Below, in pieces: positions 22,960 through 34,276 of a stretch of 64,000 bases of DNA. The DNA lies in NCBI GenBank assembly GCA_032622095.1, contig CP136066.1, forward strand, positions 169,516,664 through 169,580,663. The letters are read 5' to 3'. This stretch comes from Siphonodentalium dalli (taxonomy: Eukaryota > Mollusca > Scaphopoda > Gadilida > Siphonodentaliidae). The notes under the pieces are model-generated. The model ran no database searches, was not told the origin of the DNA, and worked only from the letters and a program-made list of their open reading frames with translations. A program made the position numbers and the translations under genes. The number at the start of each line of letters is the position of its first letter. Within the stretch, counting starts at the first letter, position 1.

Positions 22960-25900
22960 TTAGTCCGACTCACTTGAACTGGTTGTTGCCGGGGAAATTT
23001 CATTATGAACATTGAACATGTTCAGACGCTTTTCCACATCTGAAATTTCACAATCTCCACATTGACACGAACGTTGACACACATCACAGCACTGATGATT
23101 GACAGTTGATTTAAAGTCAGTCACGAATTGCTTAAGCAGCATCTGTCGGCGGCATTGATCTGTGTTGTTCACATATGCAGTCATGTCCTCGTTAGCATTT
23201 CTCTTCAAATTGCCATTCACAAGAATCACTGCCAGAGACTGGCTTCCATCTCGGCCGACCCTTCCGCTCTCTTGCAGATAGTCCTCGAGGGTCCAGGAAG
23301 GTCCATAGTGAATCACTGTGTTGAATTCTTTCATGTCCACCCCCATTCCAAGGGCACTGGAGGCGACAACGATCCTCAGTTTGCTGTCGGTTTCAGACAG
23401 CTGCTGCAGGATACGCTCCTTGTCCGGCATTTCTGTTGGCGCATGAAACACATCTATGGAGTCGTCCTGGTCTGTTTCGGTTACGAGGTAGTCGCAAATG
23501 GCAGAGCAGGTGACCAATGATGTAGCGTAAATCACAATCCGAGGAATGTCGAGAGGATTGCTGGCATCATTTATAACATCAGCCAACCAAAACAAGTTCT
23601 GTTCGACCGACCGTCCGGGTAGTTTTTGCACAGTTAACTTTATGTTTGGGCGGTCTGGGTTCCTCGTCAGGAACACACAATCTGTATTCAGGAACAAGTA
23701 TTTTTTTATCCACTGAGTTGTAGCATGAGATGCAGTGGCTGTTAATGCAACAAATGGCACATCAGGGAAGACAGATCTGAGCTCATTGACATGTCCGAAC
23801 CACTCTCGAAAAGCCTTCTTCTTGTTCTGGCCTGTCTGTTTTCCCCTGCAAATAAATAATCAATTTATCTATTATATATTTTGGAAGATCTGTGTGTCTG
23901 TCTGTGTGTGTGTGTGTGTCTGTTTACGATGGACTCGAAAACGACCGAACCGATTTCGATGAAACTTGGTATGTGAGGGTACTTTCGGCCGTGGAGTGGC
24001 ATGGGCCTGTTAATTTGCCCTAGCGACGTGACCTTGACATCGGGTCATTTCAAGGTCAAACGCCCGAACCCCGAGATTTCGATGAAATTTGGTATGTGGG
24101 GGTATTTTCGGCCGGTAAGTGGCATAGGCCTATCAATTTGACGTGACCTTGACATCGGGTCAATTCAAGGTCAAATCGCGAATTTTTATGTGATTTCGAC
24201 GAAATTTGATACGTGGGGTTACTTTTGTCCACTGGATGTTTTGGACGGGTCGAGTCGTGACCCCGACCTGACCTTGACCTTCAAAATGATCAATTCGAGG
24301 TCAAATCGGGTAAAACAAAGGCAAAACATGTTAAAGGGGCTTTCCGTGTTATAGCTAATTTTTCAAAATTATTATTGTTTTATATTTTTTAATCCAATGT
24401 GTTAATTACATACAGTATATTAATTAAATGATGATATGCCCAAATTGCATAAGTTAGGTTTTTTGTGGGACAGAACCATATTATAATTATTTGCTATATT
24501 TTTGTTTGTTAATTAATTTTGAGATATATTGTGATAGAGGCATATCTCAGATGGGTTCCTCAACTTAAATGTAAGTTATGTAATATTTTAAGGCAATGTA
24601 TAGTTTGGCAATGTATACATTTTAGGGCACCATATAGTTTGGCAATGTATAAATTAAATATTGACGTAGTGTGCGACGATCAAATATTTATTTTCACTTG
24701 TATGATGCGAACTATATTTTCGCTCGCTGAAGCGAGCAAAATATAGTCCCACATAGTACTCGTGAAAATAAACAATGGATCATCGCTCAATATGTGGATA
24801 TTCTATATTTATATGCGCACTGCATCGACCACATAGGTATCACAAAACTGTATCATTTTATGTGGTCTAAGTAAACAGTGACTCAACTCAGTCTCACACG
24901 TAATAATTTTTCTGGCTGTCTGTTATGTGGCGTATTTTTTTACATTGTTAATTTCTGTATGCGATGCAATTATCTTCGGATATTCCGCCCACTATTAAAT
25001 TCCTGTTTAATATTTAACCTAAGTAGCAGTTTCATTGAATCCTTGAGGAATCCCTCGAATGGAAAAATAAAAGCAGTTTGTCTTCAGAGTTCACATAGAC
25101 GCCATTTTATGACACGGTAACTAAATGTTATAAAAAATAATTCACTTACCATTTTGGAATTGTGTGGACCTCATCAATCACAACACACAGCATTCTCTCC
25201 CTATATTCTGAGAGCAAGACATCTCGCCATTTGTCGGTTCCAACCAAGGATTCTGGCATTCCGAAGAAAATGTCGACATCCCCATTGATGATCTTTGCAT
25301 CGTCATCATCAGACTGTCCAATGTACCTTGAAGTAAAGATGAACATTGTTACAAAACAGACTGGGCATAAACATGACAATAATTTGATGCAAAATGGAAA
25401 TACTGGTGTAAATCATACTAAATGCCATCGATACAGTACTTAAACGATATGTCCAATTTTCATGTCTTTAGTTATACATGTACATATACAATGTGAAGTC
25501 ATCAACACATGTTAGCATTGTTAGGTGATAATATATTTTGATCTTGGATCAAACTATCTTGTTCATCGGCTCATGAAGGTTTGGACTATGATGCATATTA
25601 ATTATACTTTTATACATATTTCTACCGGTACCGGTATGTTCTATAATATTAAACTATCAATAAAGATGTACATGCACACGCTTGGTAAACATTGCCGCCA
25701 CATGATCCAAGGGAGCTTGGAACATCATGTATATATCATATCATGTTGATTCATGTACCCTGAGACAAATTAGGGGCTCGCGTGCAAAGCTAACAGGGAA
25801 TGATACGCCCCTCGAAAATTCTATAAATAGATGCTACGTATCCACCAGCCCTAAACGACATATATATGGGGTGATGGATACGCATCATCTATTCATAGAA

Positions 25901-26831
25901 TTTTCGAGGGGAGTATCGTTCGCTTCGCTTGCGAGCCCCTAATTCGACCCCTAATTTGTCTCAGGGTACATATACATGACGTTCCAAGCTCCCGTGCATG
26001 ATCATACAATTACAATCGCAGCGTGTGAGGGTTCAATTATATCTCGCCCAAAGTTTGATTCCCGTTACGTGCGAATCGTTTACGGCAAAAACATTGTGTT
26101 ATGATTACACAAACGAGAGTAATCTTCATGTGACAAATCCACAAATTCCCTAGTCAACCAACTGTTGTAACCCGAATATTGTAATACTATTTCGGTTTGA
26201 ACTTTTGTTTACTACAAATTAATTCCCCATCTACGATTTACAGTTTACACTAAATTACAGTATCGTGAACGGACTACACACAATTCAACCGCAGGTGGGG
26301 AAATCGTGGATGTGTGAATCGTGGTCATCTGAAGACTCACTAAATCTGTCAGTTAATCACTACTACAATTGTAACAATAGCCTAGGCTATAAAATCGTAT
26401 ATTTTCAATTTTCTTATGTTGTCATATTTTTGACTCAATTTGACACGACTTTATTCTTTGTTTATTAGGCCTATATTAATTTAAATAAATCAATAATACC
26501 TTGTGTTGACACCCATTTTGGAAAGTCGGCTCACTTGATCTGCCATCAACGAAAGGATTGGTGTAACAACTAATACACAGCTTCGCTCCGGTAAGGATTT
26601 GGCGCACCCTAGATCTGGGAATGTCGTTTTTAATTTTGATGTGACCAGCGTTGAAATCTGATGCGGTAGGCTTTTCCCGTAACCACAGGGCAGTATAGCG
26701 AGCACATCTTTTCTGTCGAGTAGAATGCTTCGTAAAATCGTCTTTTGTTCTGCCTTTAGCTCGGAAATGTTGTCCATATACGACAAAACATCGCTCAAAC
26801 ATTTGTCAAACGCTTCGTTGTCAGCCATCAT
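22960..26831 (-). CDS. RecQ-type superfamily II DNA helicase, three exons
   Basis: Exons on the - strand are 26831-26500, 25326-25150 and 23845-22960. Borders are GT/AG and phases agree (2 then 2), giving 464 residues. The ATG pair at 26831/26828 is the only sensible start. Helicase motifs occur in order: motif 0 (Q29), Walker A LPCGYGKS (47-54), Ia VLVVTPILSLMADQ, the DEVH box (162-165), III TATAS (205-209), IV IVIYATS, V ALGMGVD (334-340) and VI QESGRVGRDG (361-370). A RecQ zinc-binding cluster (CRRQML, then CCDVC) follows. The family unwinds DNA 3'-5' using ATP. There is no HRDC or winged-helix extension, so this is the compact core only. In this element it probably helps the transposase during excision or repair synthesis; that is inference. 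I see no disabling change. Confidence 0.93.
23880..24320. repeat. CA/GACA microsatellite-linked repeat in helicase intron 2
   Basis: ATATTTTGGAAGATCTGTGTGTCTG and a TG tract lead into three imperfect tandem units containing TTTCGATGAAA, GGGTACTTT-like sequence and CCTTGACATCGGGTCA. It belongs to the same design class as 17339-17640. Confidence 0.6.
24689..24770. repeat. Palindrome around CGCTCGCTGAAGCGAGC
   Basis: The arms ATTTTCAC and GTGAAAAT enclose the inverted pair ACTATATTTTCGCTCGCT and AGCGAGCAAAATATAGT. It lies in helicase intron 2. Confidence 0.7.
25711..25993. mobile_element. Fold-back element in helicase intron 1
   Basis: The outer arms are GGGAGCTTGGAAC and GTTCCAAGCTCCC. Inner arms are GTACCCTGAGACAAATTAGG with its inverse, and CCCCTCGAAAATTCTAT with its inverse. 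The outer motif GGAGCTTGGAAC is shared with the palindromes at 30175-30293 and 36374-36492. Confidence 0.8.
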
Positions 26832-27064
26832 TCTATTGTATAGCAAGCCTCGCTTTCGATTGGAGAAATACCGAAGAAATTCCGCTCTGTTACTATATTT
26901 AGAGGTGATATTATGGGAGAGTCTCCTCCCACTAAAACTTGTTTATTAACCCGTAACGGTTTCATTGGACGGAAAATAATTTACGCAATCAATCAGATTA
27001 CGGAATCCCGAGGACTTGGAAATGAAATATCGATGTTATCCGTCAGACCTTATATTCAATGTTG

Positions 27065-27098
27065 TAATGAATATTTAGGTATGAGTTTACTCAGACTG
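27065..27098 (-). repeat. Right terminal inverted repeat
   Basis: Read inward it starts CAGTCTGAGTAAAC. The matching end of the 826-bp derivative (41834-41867) is nearly identical. Confidence 0.9.
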
Positions 27099-27107
27099 TA
27101 TATTTGT
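27099..27107. repeat. Right 9-bp target-site duplication
   Basis: TATATTTGT, identical to 12172-12180. Confidence 0.95.
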
Positions 27108-27910
27108 GTTCATTCTGTTTTGTCTTTTGTTGGACCTGCATAGTAATATCTATTGACATTGAGGTACGTGGTTTCGACGATATACGTTTATGAGTTGGAA
27201 TGCTGCTTTGATAGGACGTAGCTGTATATTTACCGAATGTACGACGGTTGACTGTTGTGTGAGCATTTATGAAGCACCGCGGTATAGTGCATGTTACAGT
27301 TTTTTTTTTTTTTTTTAATATATATTATTGTTTATTTCTTTTTAACTGTATGTCAATTGCTACTTATATGCAAGCATTGAGGAGGTTTCGGCAATCTGCG
27401 TTTGGCAATTCGAAAGGTTAATTAGCGGGCTAGCGGTATACATGTAATCTTAGGTCAATTGTTTACCACGTGTAACTGTTTTACTATTTTGTGTGCATTT
27501 CTCAAGACGTGCCGGTTTATTTCTTTTCATTCTATGGTGTCTCTTGTTGGAACTGTAGAAATGTATATTGACACATTATTCGGGAGGTTGAAACTATTTG
27601 CGTTTAAGAATTCTAACTCTGAATATTTCTAATAGCGGTATAGTTTTAACGTTTACCGTATATGTACTGTGTGTTTATTGAGTTGCTACATGGCCGGTAT
27701 ACTTGTTTCTATTTCCTTTTTTTTAAACTGTAGTAATATTTATTGACGCGCTGAGAGTTTTTATGTTTTAGATATGTTACGTTTAGGGAATTTTAAAGTT
27801 CAGTGATGTTTTGAACTATCGGTACATGAAGTTTTACCGTATGTATATGTATCAAGACAACCTGCATTTCGGAGCTTCGATTCGAACGCAAGGCTGGACA
27901 TTTTCGCACG
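27108..27910. repeat. Continuation of the ~198-bp tandem array
   Basis: Array landmarks recur (TTTTGTCTTTTGTTGGA, TAATATCTATTGACA, GGTTTCGGCAATCTGCGTTT). The segment ends in GCAAGGCTGGACA...GCACGTGAAT, as at 8276-8304. Together with 8277-12171 it forms one repeat region split by the transposon. Confidence 0.75.
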
Positions 27911-27952
27911 TGAATGTTTTTTTTTGTCTTTTGTTGGACCATATTAATGTAT

Positions 27953-28109
27953 TTAAGGAATAATCTCGGTTTCCTAATGTAATTACACAGTCTAAAGGCA
28001 TATGCCGAATCACAAATCTATAAATCGCGAAGCGATTTATAAGAGTTTGTGATTCGGCATATGCCTTTAGACTGTGTAATTACATTAGAAAACCGAGATT
28101 ATTCCTTAT
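27953..28109. repeat. 157-bp near-perfect palindrome, copy 1
   Basis: The arms TTAAGGAATAATCTCGGTTT and AAACCGAGATTATTCCTTAT pair across a centre ATAAATCGCGAAGCGATTTAT. The same palindrome is at 34121-34276. Confidence 0.9.
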
Positions 28110-28887
28110 AATCATGCCATCGATTGTTAAATATTGATTTAAAAAACATATTTGCCCTTAAAATACGATTGAATCAAGGAACTATATGTTCTCAAATAAC
28201 GGACCGAAAGAGATTCACTGTCCGAATAGGATCTGTGACGACTTGAGCCGAAAACAACTCGCCCCATTACCGTCAAAATAATATCGATCCATCTAGATCG
28301 AGCGGGGTTTTCTCCCAACGTATGTCAAGGACGAAACAAAACATTAATAAACTTTAGATGAAAATTAAACATTATTAGCATAATTCTGGAAGAGGAAACA
28401 TACGGTTAGTCTCCAAGTCAACTGGGAATCATGAACATGCAATAATCAATAAGTTTATTGAGCATTTTCTTATATGAATTCTCCTATCAATCGGCAGTGA
28501 GCCAAATACTTTTCAATTTCGATTTTGTCATTTTGTCATTGTGATTTTACCGAGAAATAAGTTTTAAGAAGAATTAAATCATCATGGCATTTAAGGAATT
28601 TTAAGATGATTTATTTTTCAAAAACTTATATATTTGGTAAAATTTAAAGTGATTACTAAAACACTTGTGTCCAGATAATGCAGACACGTAAACCTTTGTA
28701 ACACTTTTTAACATATCGCAACACTGAGACGAGTAGAAGAAATATCCTGCGGTTTTCTCACGGAAGTTATATCATTTGTAACACCAATCAACGAGCGGTC
28801 TCTGTGGATCTCGGAAATCATGTGTAGCAGTCGCGTTGTAAATATAGAAGGCCGATGACTTCTCCGATCGAGAGCTCAAGATCTCTT

Positions 28888-28989
28888 GGTCACGGTCGTT
28901 AGACACTTTGTGTGATAACCGAAGTTAAGCAACGTCGAGCTCGGTTAGTCCTTGGATGGGTGACCGGTTTGGGATTCCGGGTGCTGCCA
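28888..28989 (+). ncRNA. 5S-rRNA-like sequence (pseudogene or 5S-derived SINE part), copy 1
   Basis: The internal-promoter landmarks of 5S rRNA genes are present in order: box A-like AAGTTAAGCAACG, CGGTTAGTCCTTGGATGGGT, GTGACC and box C-like TGGGATTCCGGGTGCTG. The first third is diverged from any 5S I know (GGTCACGGTCGTTAGACAC). No T-run terminator follows directly; a CT microsatellite is next. A degenerate 5S copy or the head of a 5S-derived SINE fits best. Confidence 0.7.
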
Positions 28990-30174
28990 AATTTCGGTGC
29001 GACTCCCACACTTCTCTCTCTCTCTCGTTCTGTTACACATGTAACGTAATGCTTCGTAACATTTTGTAACAATTTATCGCTACACTGAGACGAGTTGATA
29101 AAATATACTGCAGTTCTCACAAGGACTTTATATCATTCGTAACACCTGTCTATGAGCGGTCTATGTGGATCTCAGAAATCACGTAATGCTTCGCTGCACT
29201 GAGATGACTTTAATAATTATGCTGCGGTTTCTTATGGGGACTAAATATCATTTGTAACACGTACCGGTAACGCTTCGTAACACTTTGCAACATATCGCTA
29301 CAATGAAAGGCGATGAAGAAACATGTTGCCTTGTTTCACGGGGAATTTATATGTTTTAGGTTGTCTACCCTTCTACTATAAATTACAACACAAATTTATG
29401 CAAATAGCCAGAGTATGCTCTTTATTGTGCAAAATCAGGAAAGAGGCACATCACAAACAGCTGGTATTATTCCTGCATTAAAACAGAGATTAAAACCCAT
29501 TATTTGGTGGAAAAAACCCTCTGAAAGCATGGAGCAATACCTCATACATGACATGAATATAACATGACAAAGTAATATAATATACATTGATCTACTCGTT
29601 TGTATATATCAGATTTATTTATTTTTTGTTTTTTTGTTTTTTTGTTTTGCCTTTATTGTGTGCTATACTTTTGTATAATATATTTGTTGTCGAACCATTC
29701 GCTGCAAGCAGACTGGCTAAAGTGATCTATTTCACTCATAACGCCCAAGGCGTAAAGACATTTCAATTGTAATACTGCTCACTCATAATTAACCATTGAC
29801 AAATCGTGCAGTCACCGAACGAGCGCTCAACACATTCGGTGACCATTCAATTGTAATTACTCGTATCCATATAGACAAAAGTTTTGATACTATTCTTCGA
29901 AACGTACAAAACTATTAGTATAAATTGTAGTGGCGGTCTCTGTGGAATCTCAGAAATCACGTAACGGTTTGTAACATATCATTACAATGAGATGAAGGAA
30001 AAAATATGTAGAAGTTTTCTCACGGGGTTGGGTACAATGTTTGGGGACGTTTGTAAACAGTAACTAAATTTCCTCCTATAATATAAATTGTAGTGCCCAG
30101 AAATGACCGAATATATTATCATTATAATTCATATAATGTATATACATAACAGTACCACTTATAGTGATGGTCTT

Positions 30175-30293
30175 ACCACAGGAGCTTGGAACTTGATCAA
30201 TAACTGTCTTAATTAGGCTAATAAAAAAAATTTGGCCCAACAAATTGCTAATTAAGGCAATTATTGATCAAGTTCCAAGCTCCTAGCTGTGGT
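30175..30293. repeat. 119-bp palindrome, copy 1
   Basis: The arms ACCACAGGAGCTTGGAACTT and AAGTTCCAAGCTCCTAGCTGTGGT pair, with a second pair AATTAGGC/GCTAATT-like at the centre. Confidence 0.85.
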
Positions 30294-31129
30294 TTTCCGA
30301 AATGCCTATAGTGGTGCCTGGTGGGGAAAATGTAAATAAATGAAACGGAAACAAAAAAGTTGTATATGTTTAGTCATGCATTTCGTTATAAAACGTTGCA
30401 AATACGACAACATTTAAATCTTTGTAAACAGCTTAGTAATATTTAATTCATTGGGGCTTGTATTAAGTTGGATGTTGATTTACTGTTCTTTAATCGGCTT
30501 TCATGCCGTTCGTGAAAAAAAAAATTGTGTACTGCGAAGAGTTAGCGAAGAAAGTAGCGTCGCTGGTTATCATGCAACGAACTACAAATATCATTGGGCG
30601 CTAATACTTTTGGGTCGTTTTCGCTGCACTGATAAAATCTCGACCTAATGTAATTATCCCATATAATTACATTAGCTTTGATAAACTGAACGGGAATTTA
30701 CTATAGAGAATGAAGTGGGTGTTATTATATTGAAATATTGCGTGTGACTGGATGATAATAATGAACATCCCACATAAAACTGGCCATTGGTAACTAATTG
30801 TCATATTGCATCGTATAGTGCCGTAAATACACTGGGCGAACAACATGAAAAACCGAATTGGACGGGTAGATAGAGGGATTGATGGGCGAATAAACAGTGT
30901 ATGTTGATTCCGACATTGACATTATGTTCATGCTATAGGGGATTGCCCGTCAAAAATGACGGCTCTATAAACGCCCTTTATTATTTGCTGGTGTGCATTT
31001 TCGGTCGGTTTCGTCTATTAGGCTCCATATAATAGCCCTATGCTTTTAATGTGGCGAAATTGAATTTAATCTTCAGTATTTGTCCACAGTTCCATGGCAC
31101 ATTAGACCCACCACCACCCAAAGACATAT

Positions 31130-31640
31130 ATATATATATAATACTAGCCGATGAACCCGACGTTGTCCGGGCTATTCAAAAACAATATTTCAAGTCGATA
31201 GCTCTACCCGTTTCCGAGATCTGGTGTGCGCATGCGCGAAGCTGGCGTCGCACGGGCTCGGCGACCCGATAAAATTCGTATCCGGGGCAAGATACATTCA
31301 CATAGCAAATTTCAAGTCGATAGCTCCACCCGTTTCCGAGATCTCGTCTGCGCATGCGCGAAGCTGGTGTCGCACGGGCTCGGCGAGCCGATAAAATTCG
31401 TATCCGGGGCAAGATACATTCACATAGCAAATTTCAAGTCGATAGCTCCACCCGTTTCCGAGATCTCGTCTGCGCATGCGCGAAGCGGGCGCCGCACGGG
31501 CTCGCCAATACGACAACGTTCACCGCCTGGTCAAACTACACACACGTACCAAGTTTCGTCCCGATCGGTCGAGAATCGTAGATTTGTATAAATGACAGAC
31601 AGACAGACAAACAAACAAACAAACAAACAGAGGTCTTCAA
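31130..31640. repeat. ~0.5-kb insert with 122-bp tandem repeats, only in copy 1
   Basis: Three units begin near 31191, 31313 and 31435 with CAAGTCGATAGCTC; the spacing is 122 bp. Each holds CCGTTTCCGAGATCT, a TGCGCATGCGCGAAGC palindrome and CGCACGGGCTCG. The insert starts ACTAGCCGATGAACCCGACG and ends in a CAGACAGACAGACAAAC microsatellite. Copy 2 has only CATATATATAATATATG here. The GC-rich open frames in both directions are artefacts. Confidence 0.85.
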
Positions 31641-31850
31641 AATATATATGAGATATATGTCTTTGGGTGGGGGTCTATTGTGCCAGGGACCTGTGTATTT
31701 GTCCTGTCCGTGCATCTTTGTTTGGTACATCAGTCCTGTCGATTTATCTAAGAAAATATACTAGTTAGCTCCAAAAATGATGCAACTGTGTCTAAACACA
31801 CACGAACACAAAAACGAGGACAAACTTGTCCACCTGAAACCGAATGTTAA

Positions 31851-32262
31851 TTAAAGGTACTCAATCCGATTCGATGGTCCCAATATCATCAGATTCCAAC
31901 AACAAAAACATTTTTTGAAATGCCGCTTCAGTTATTAGAATCCATTAATTGCCCAAAAATAATGCTAAGCACAGTCAACTATAGTATACATTGATCAAAA
32001 TATGTTATTTATCAACATTTTGTTCAACAAAATTTTGCCGGTTTGCCTAATATCTGAAACAAAAAAGCCACTTGATTTTAGAGTTAACCATCGCAAATCG
32101 GTCCGAGACCGTCTTCTCGTCGACTCTAATGGGCCACTAAATCGATATATGATCACTCTGAGCTTTGATGGGTGGGTTCCTAGACTCGAATCGAATACTT
32201 TTTACCCCTGAAGCCACGGAAATAGTGATTTGCGAGCGCTAATTCGGATTATGCATCTTTAA
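31851..32262. mobile_element. TTAA-type MITE relative, copy in duplication 1
   Basis: It begins TTAAAGGTACTCAATCCGAT and ends, more diverged, in GCATCTTTAA. The internal GCTTTGATGGGTGGGTTCCT block is shared with other family members. Confidence 0.6.
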
Positions 32263-33479
32263 CATATATAGCTGACGATGGACAGACGAACTGATAGACA
32301 GATGGACGGAGGGAGGCTGATGCTTGATTCAGACGTCGACGTTATCTAAACCTGAATAACACACATGAATCTGGTATTTTGCTTCAGTTTTCCCTACACA
32401 ATCCTTATCAATTATCTTAACTAAAACTAAACTTACGTAAAGTGACACATACAAATTACTCCGTAAAACTACGGAAAATGATGGCATACAAAAGACGATA
32501 AATTACTTTCTGTATGGATAATGAATATAATATAATAACATGACCTGAGATTCAGGGTTGTCTGCAATTTTATTTATACTATTGCAATTTTGGACAACAT
32601 GGCTAAAACTGCTCTGACGTTAAACTGTCAGTTAATCATTAGCGGAATAAAAACTTCTGGTGAGCAATGCATGGTGCCTTTTTTGCGGGCCCATGACACT
32701 GTGGCGTCCCCATTGCTCATTCTGATGTTGACACAATAAAACACTGGTGTGTGTATACTCATGCAAAAAGCGAATATTTGCTTCAGTTCCCATACTCTGT
32801 CATCTAGATCCACCCGGTTTGCCTCTCGGCTCGATGTGATGCCACTCGGATGCTAATGATGAGCCTCCGACATGGAGCGGGCCACCGGTTACCTGGCACT
32901 ATGCCTCGTAATGTCGTAAATGCAAAGCATGCGTGGCTGTGTCAATATTTGTGTGAATCGACAAATGTATTTAGGACGCTAAAGTTCTATTGGATGGAGT
33001 TGACTTGTTTGCGTTTCGCGTTACTTGATCGCCGGCTTTTTGTTTCCAGTTCTGGCCATGCTCCTCTTATATCTCGTCACGTGCCATATTCTGGTTTGGT
33101 TGTTTGATATGGGTCGTGTCCTAATTTGTCCCATGCTCTGTATAACTGGAATGCGACCTACGTGATACATATGCAAGCGGATACACTATATATATCAACA
33201 TATACATATACCTATATGTATATACCGACCAGATCCTCTGTTAACCATTTCTTTACTAAATGGATTATCCCACTCAGTTATAAAAGTATCATTGGAATCT
33301 TCTATTATTCATTTGGAGGGATGCTGAGGACATATGATCAGACGACAGAATGACAATACAAGGGCACAATAATGCATATTCATCAGTGGGAATGTTTAGA
33401 TAATAAGTTCAACGGGCGTTTTTAGTTCAACTTGACGAAGTCAAGCTTGAGCTATTGCCATGGGTTGGCGTCCGTCGTC

Positions 33480-34060
33480 CATTTGTCCGTCTCTCAACAG
33501 GCCGTATCCCTCATATGGATTTTTGGGGTGACCTCTAGATGGGAGCCATCGACCCCCCCACCCCGAATTTCGTTGAAAAAACATGGCCACCAGCAATCAT
33601 GTTTGATTTCAAATTTAAATCCATCGGCACGCACTGCAGCCCGCATTTATTGGAAAAATGTTTTATAAATTTACAGGCATGTTTAGGATCACCTCTAGAT
33701 GGGAGCTATCTTTTTCTTTAACGATATTCGATGAAAAACATGGCCGCCGACAGCCATCTTCAAAATTACTCTTTGCATGACTAAATCCTTTGGCACACCC
33801 TATATACAGACCACATCCCGCATCTAATCGCATTCGGCACAGCCTACAGGCCACATCCCTCATCTGTCAACAAACTTCATACGGATCTTCGTGGTGACAT
33901 CTTGATGGGAGCCATCGATTATATCCGAAACTTGTTGAAAAAACATGACCGCCAGTAATCATCTTGAATTTCAAGTTTGAATTCATCGGCACACCCTGCA
34001 GCCCGCATATATCGAATTTTGTTGTAAATATTTTACAGGCATGATTTTAATTAACTCTTA
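33480..34060. repeat. ~190-bp tandem units (GATGGGAGCCATCGA family), block 1
   Basis: Units share TAGATGGGAGCCATCGA, TTGAAAAAACATGGCC, CCATCGGCACACCCTGCAG and CCACATCCCTCAT. Block 2 at 39180-40150 has a different unit number and order. Confidence 0.75.
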
Positions 34061-34120
34061 CATGCCTACATGCCAGGTGAATGTTTTTTTTTTGTCTTTT
34101 GTTGGACCATATTAATGTAT

Positions 34121-34276
34121 TTAAGGAATAATATCGGTTTCCTAATGTAATTACACAGTCTAAAGGCATATGCCGAATCACAAATCTATAAATCGCGAAG
34201 CGATTTATAAGCGTTTGTGATTCGGCATATGCCTTTAGACTGTGTAATTACATTAGGAAACCGAGATTATTCCTTA
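34121..34276. repeat. Near-perfect palindrome, copy 2
   Basis: Same palindrome as 27953-28109. Differences between the copies are scattered single bases. Confidence 0.9.

Larger units (their letters stand above)
12181..27098 (+). mobile_element. 14.9-kb DNA transposon with transposase and RecQ-like helicase (AcademH-like)
   Basis: Both ends begin CAGTCTGAGT, read inward on each strand: 10 bp perfect, then an imperfect inverted repeat of about 35 bp. A perfect 9-bp duplication, TATATTTGT, flanks the whole. Inside are two convergent multi-exon genes: a zinc-finger/DUF6589-like transposase on + (12353-19582) and a RecQ-type helicase on - (26831-22960). The start codons are only 172 bp and 267 bp from the element ends. 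Smaller MITEs and palindromes fill the introns and the 3.4-kb gap between the genes. The same termini occur on an 826-bp and a 72-bp element in this window, each with its own 9-bp duplication, which fixes the boundaries independently. A transposase paired with a superfamily II helicase matches my memory of the AcademH lineage. That family name is an inference; the boundaries and the gene content are read directly. Confidence 0.93.
27911..34077 (+). repeat. ~6.2-kb tandem segmental duplication, copy 1
   Basis: From GTGAATGTTTTTTTT at 27911 the sequence is repeated almost base for base from 34078. I see only scattered substitutions and small indels, apart from one ~0.5-kb insert here (31130-31640) and different repeat-unit numbers near the end. 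No gene is evident; small open frames identical in both copies are explained by the duplication. It holds palindromes, a 5S-like segment, a TTAA MITE and degenerate units around TTTGTAACA and GAGCGGTCTCTGTGGA. Confidence 0.93.

Noticed and set aside
31176-31591. Overlapping GC-rich open frames on both strands
   Set aside because: They follow the 122-bp tandem repeat, are open on both strands, and are absent from the second duplicate.
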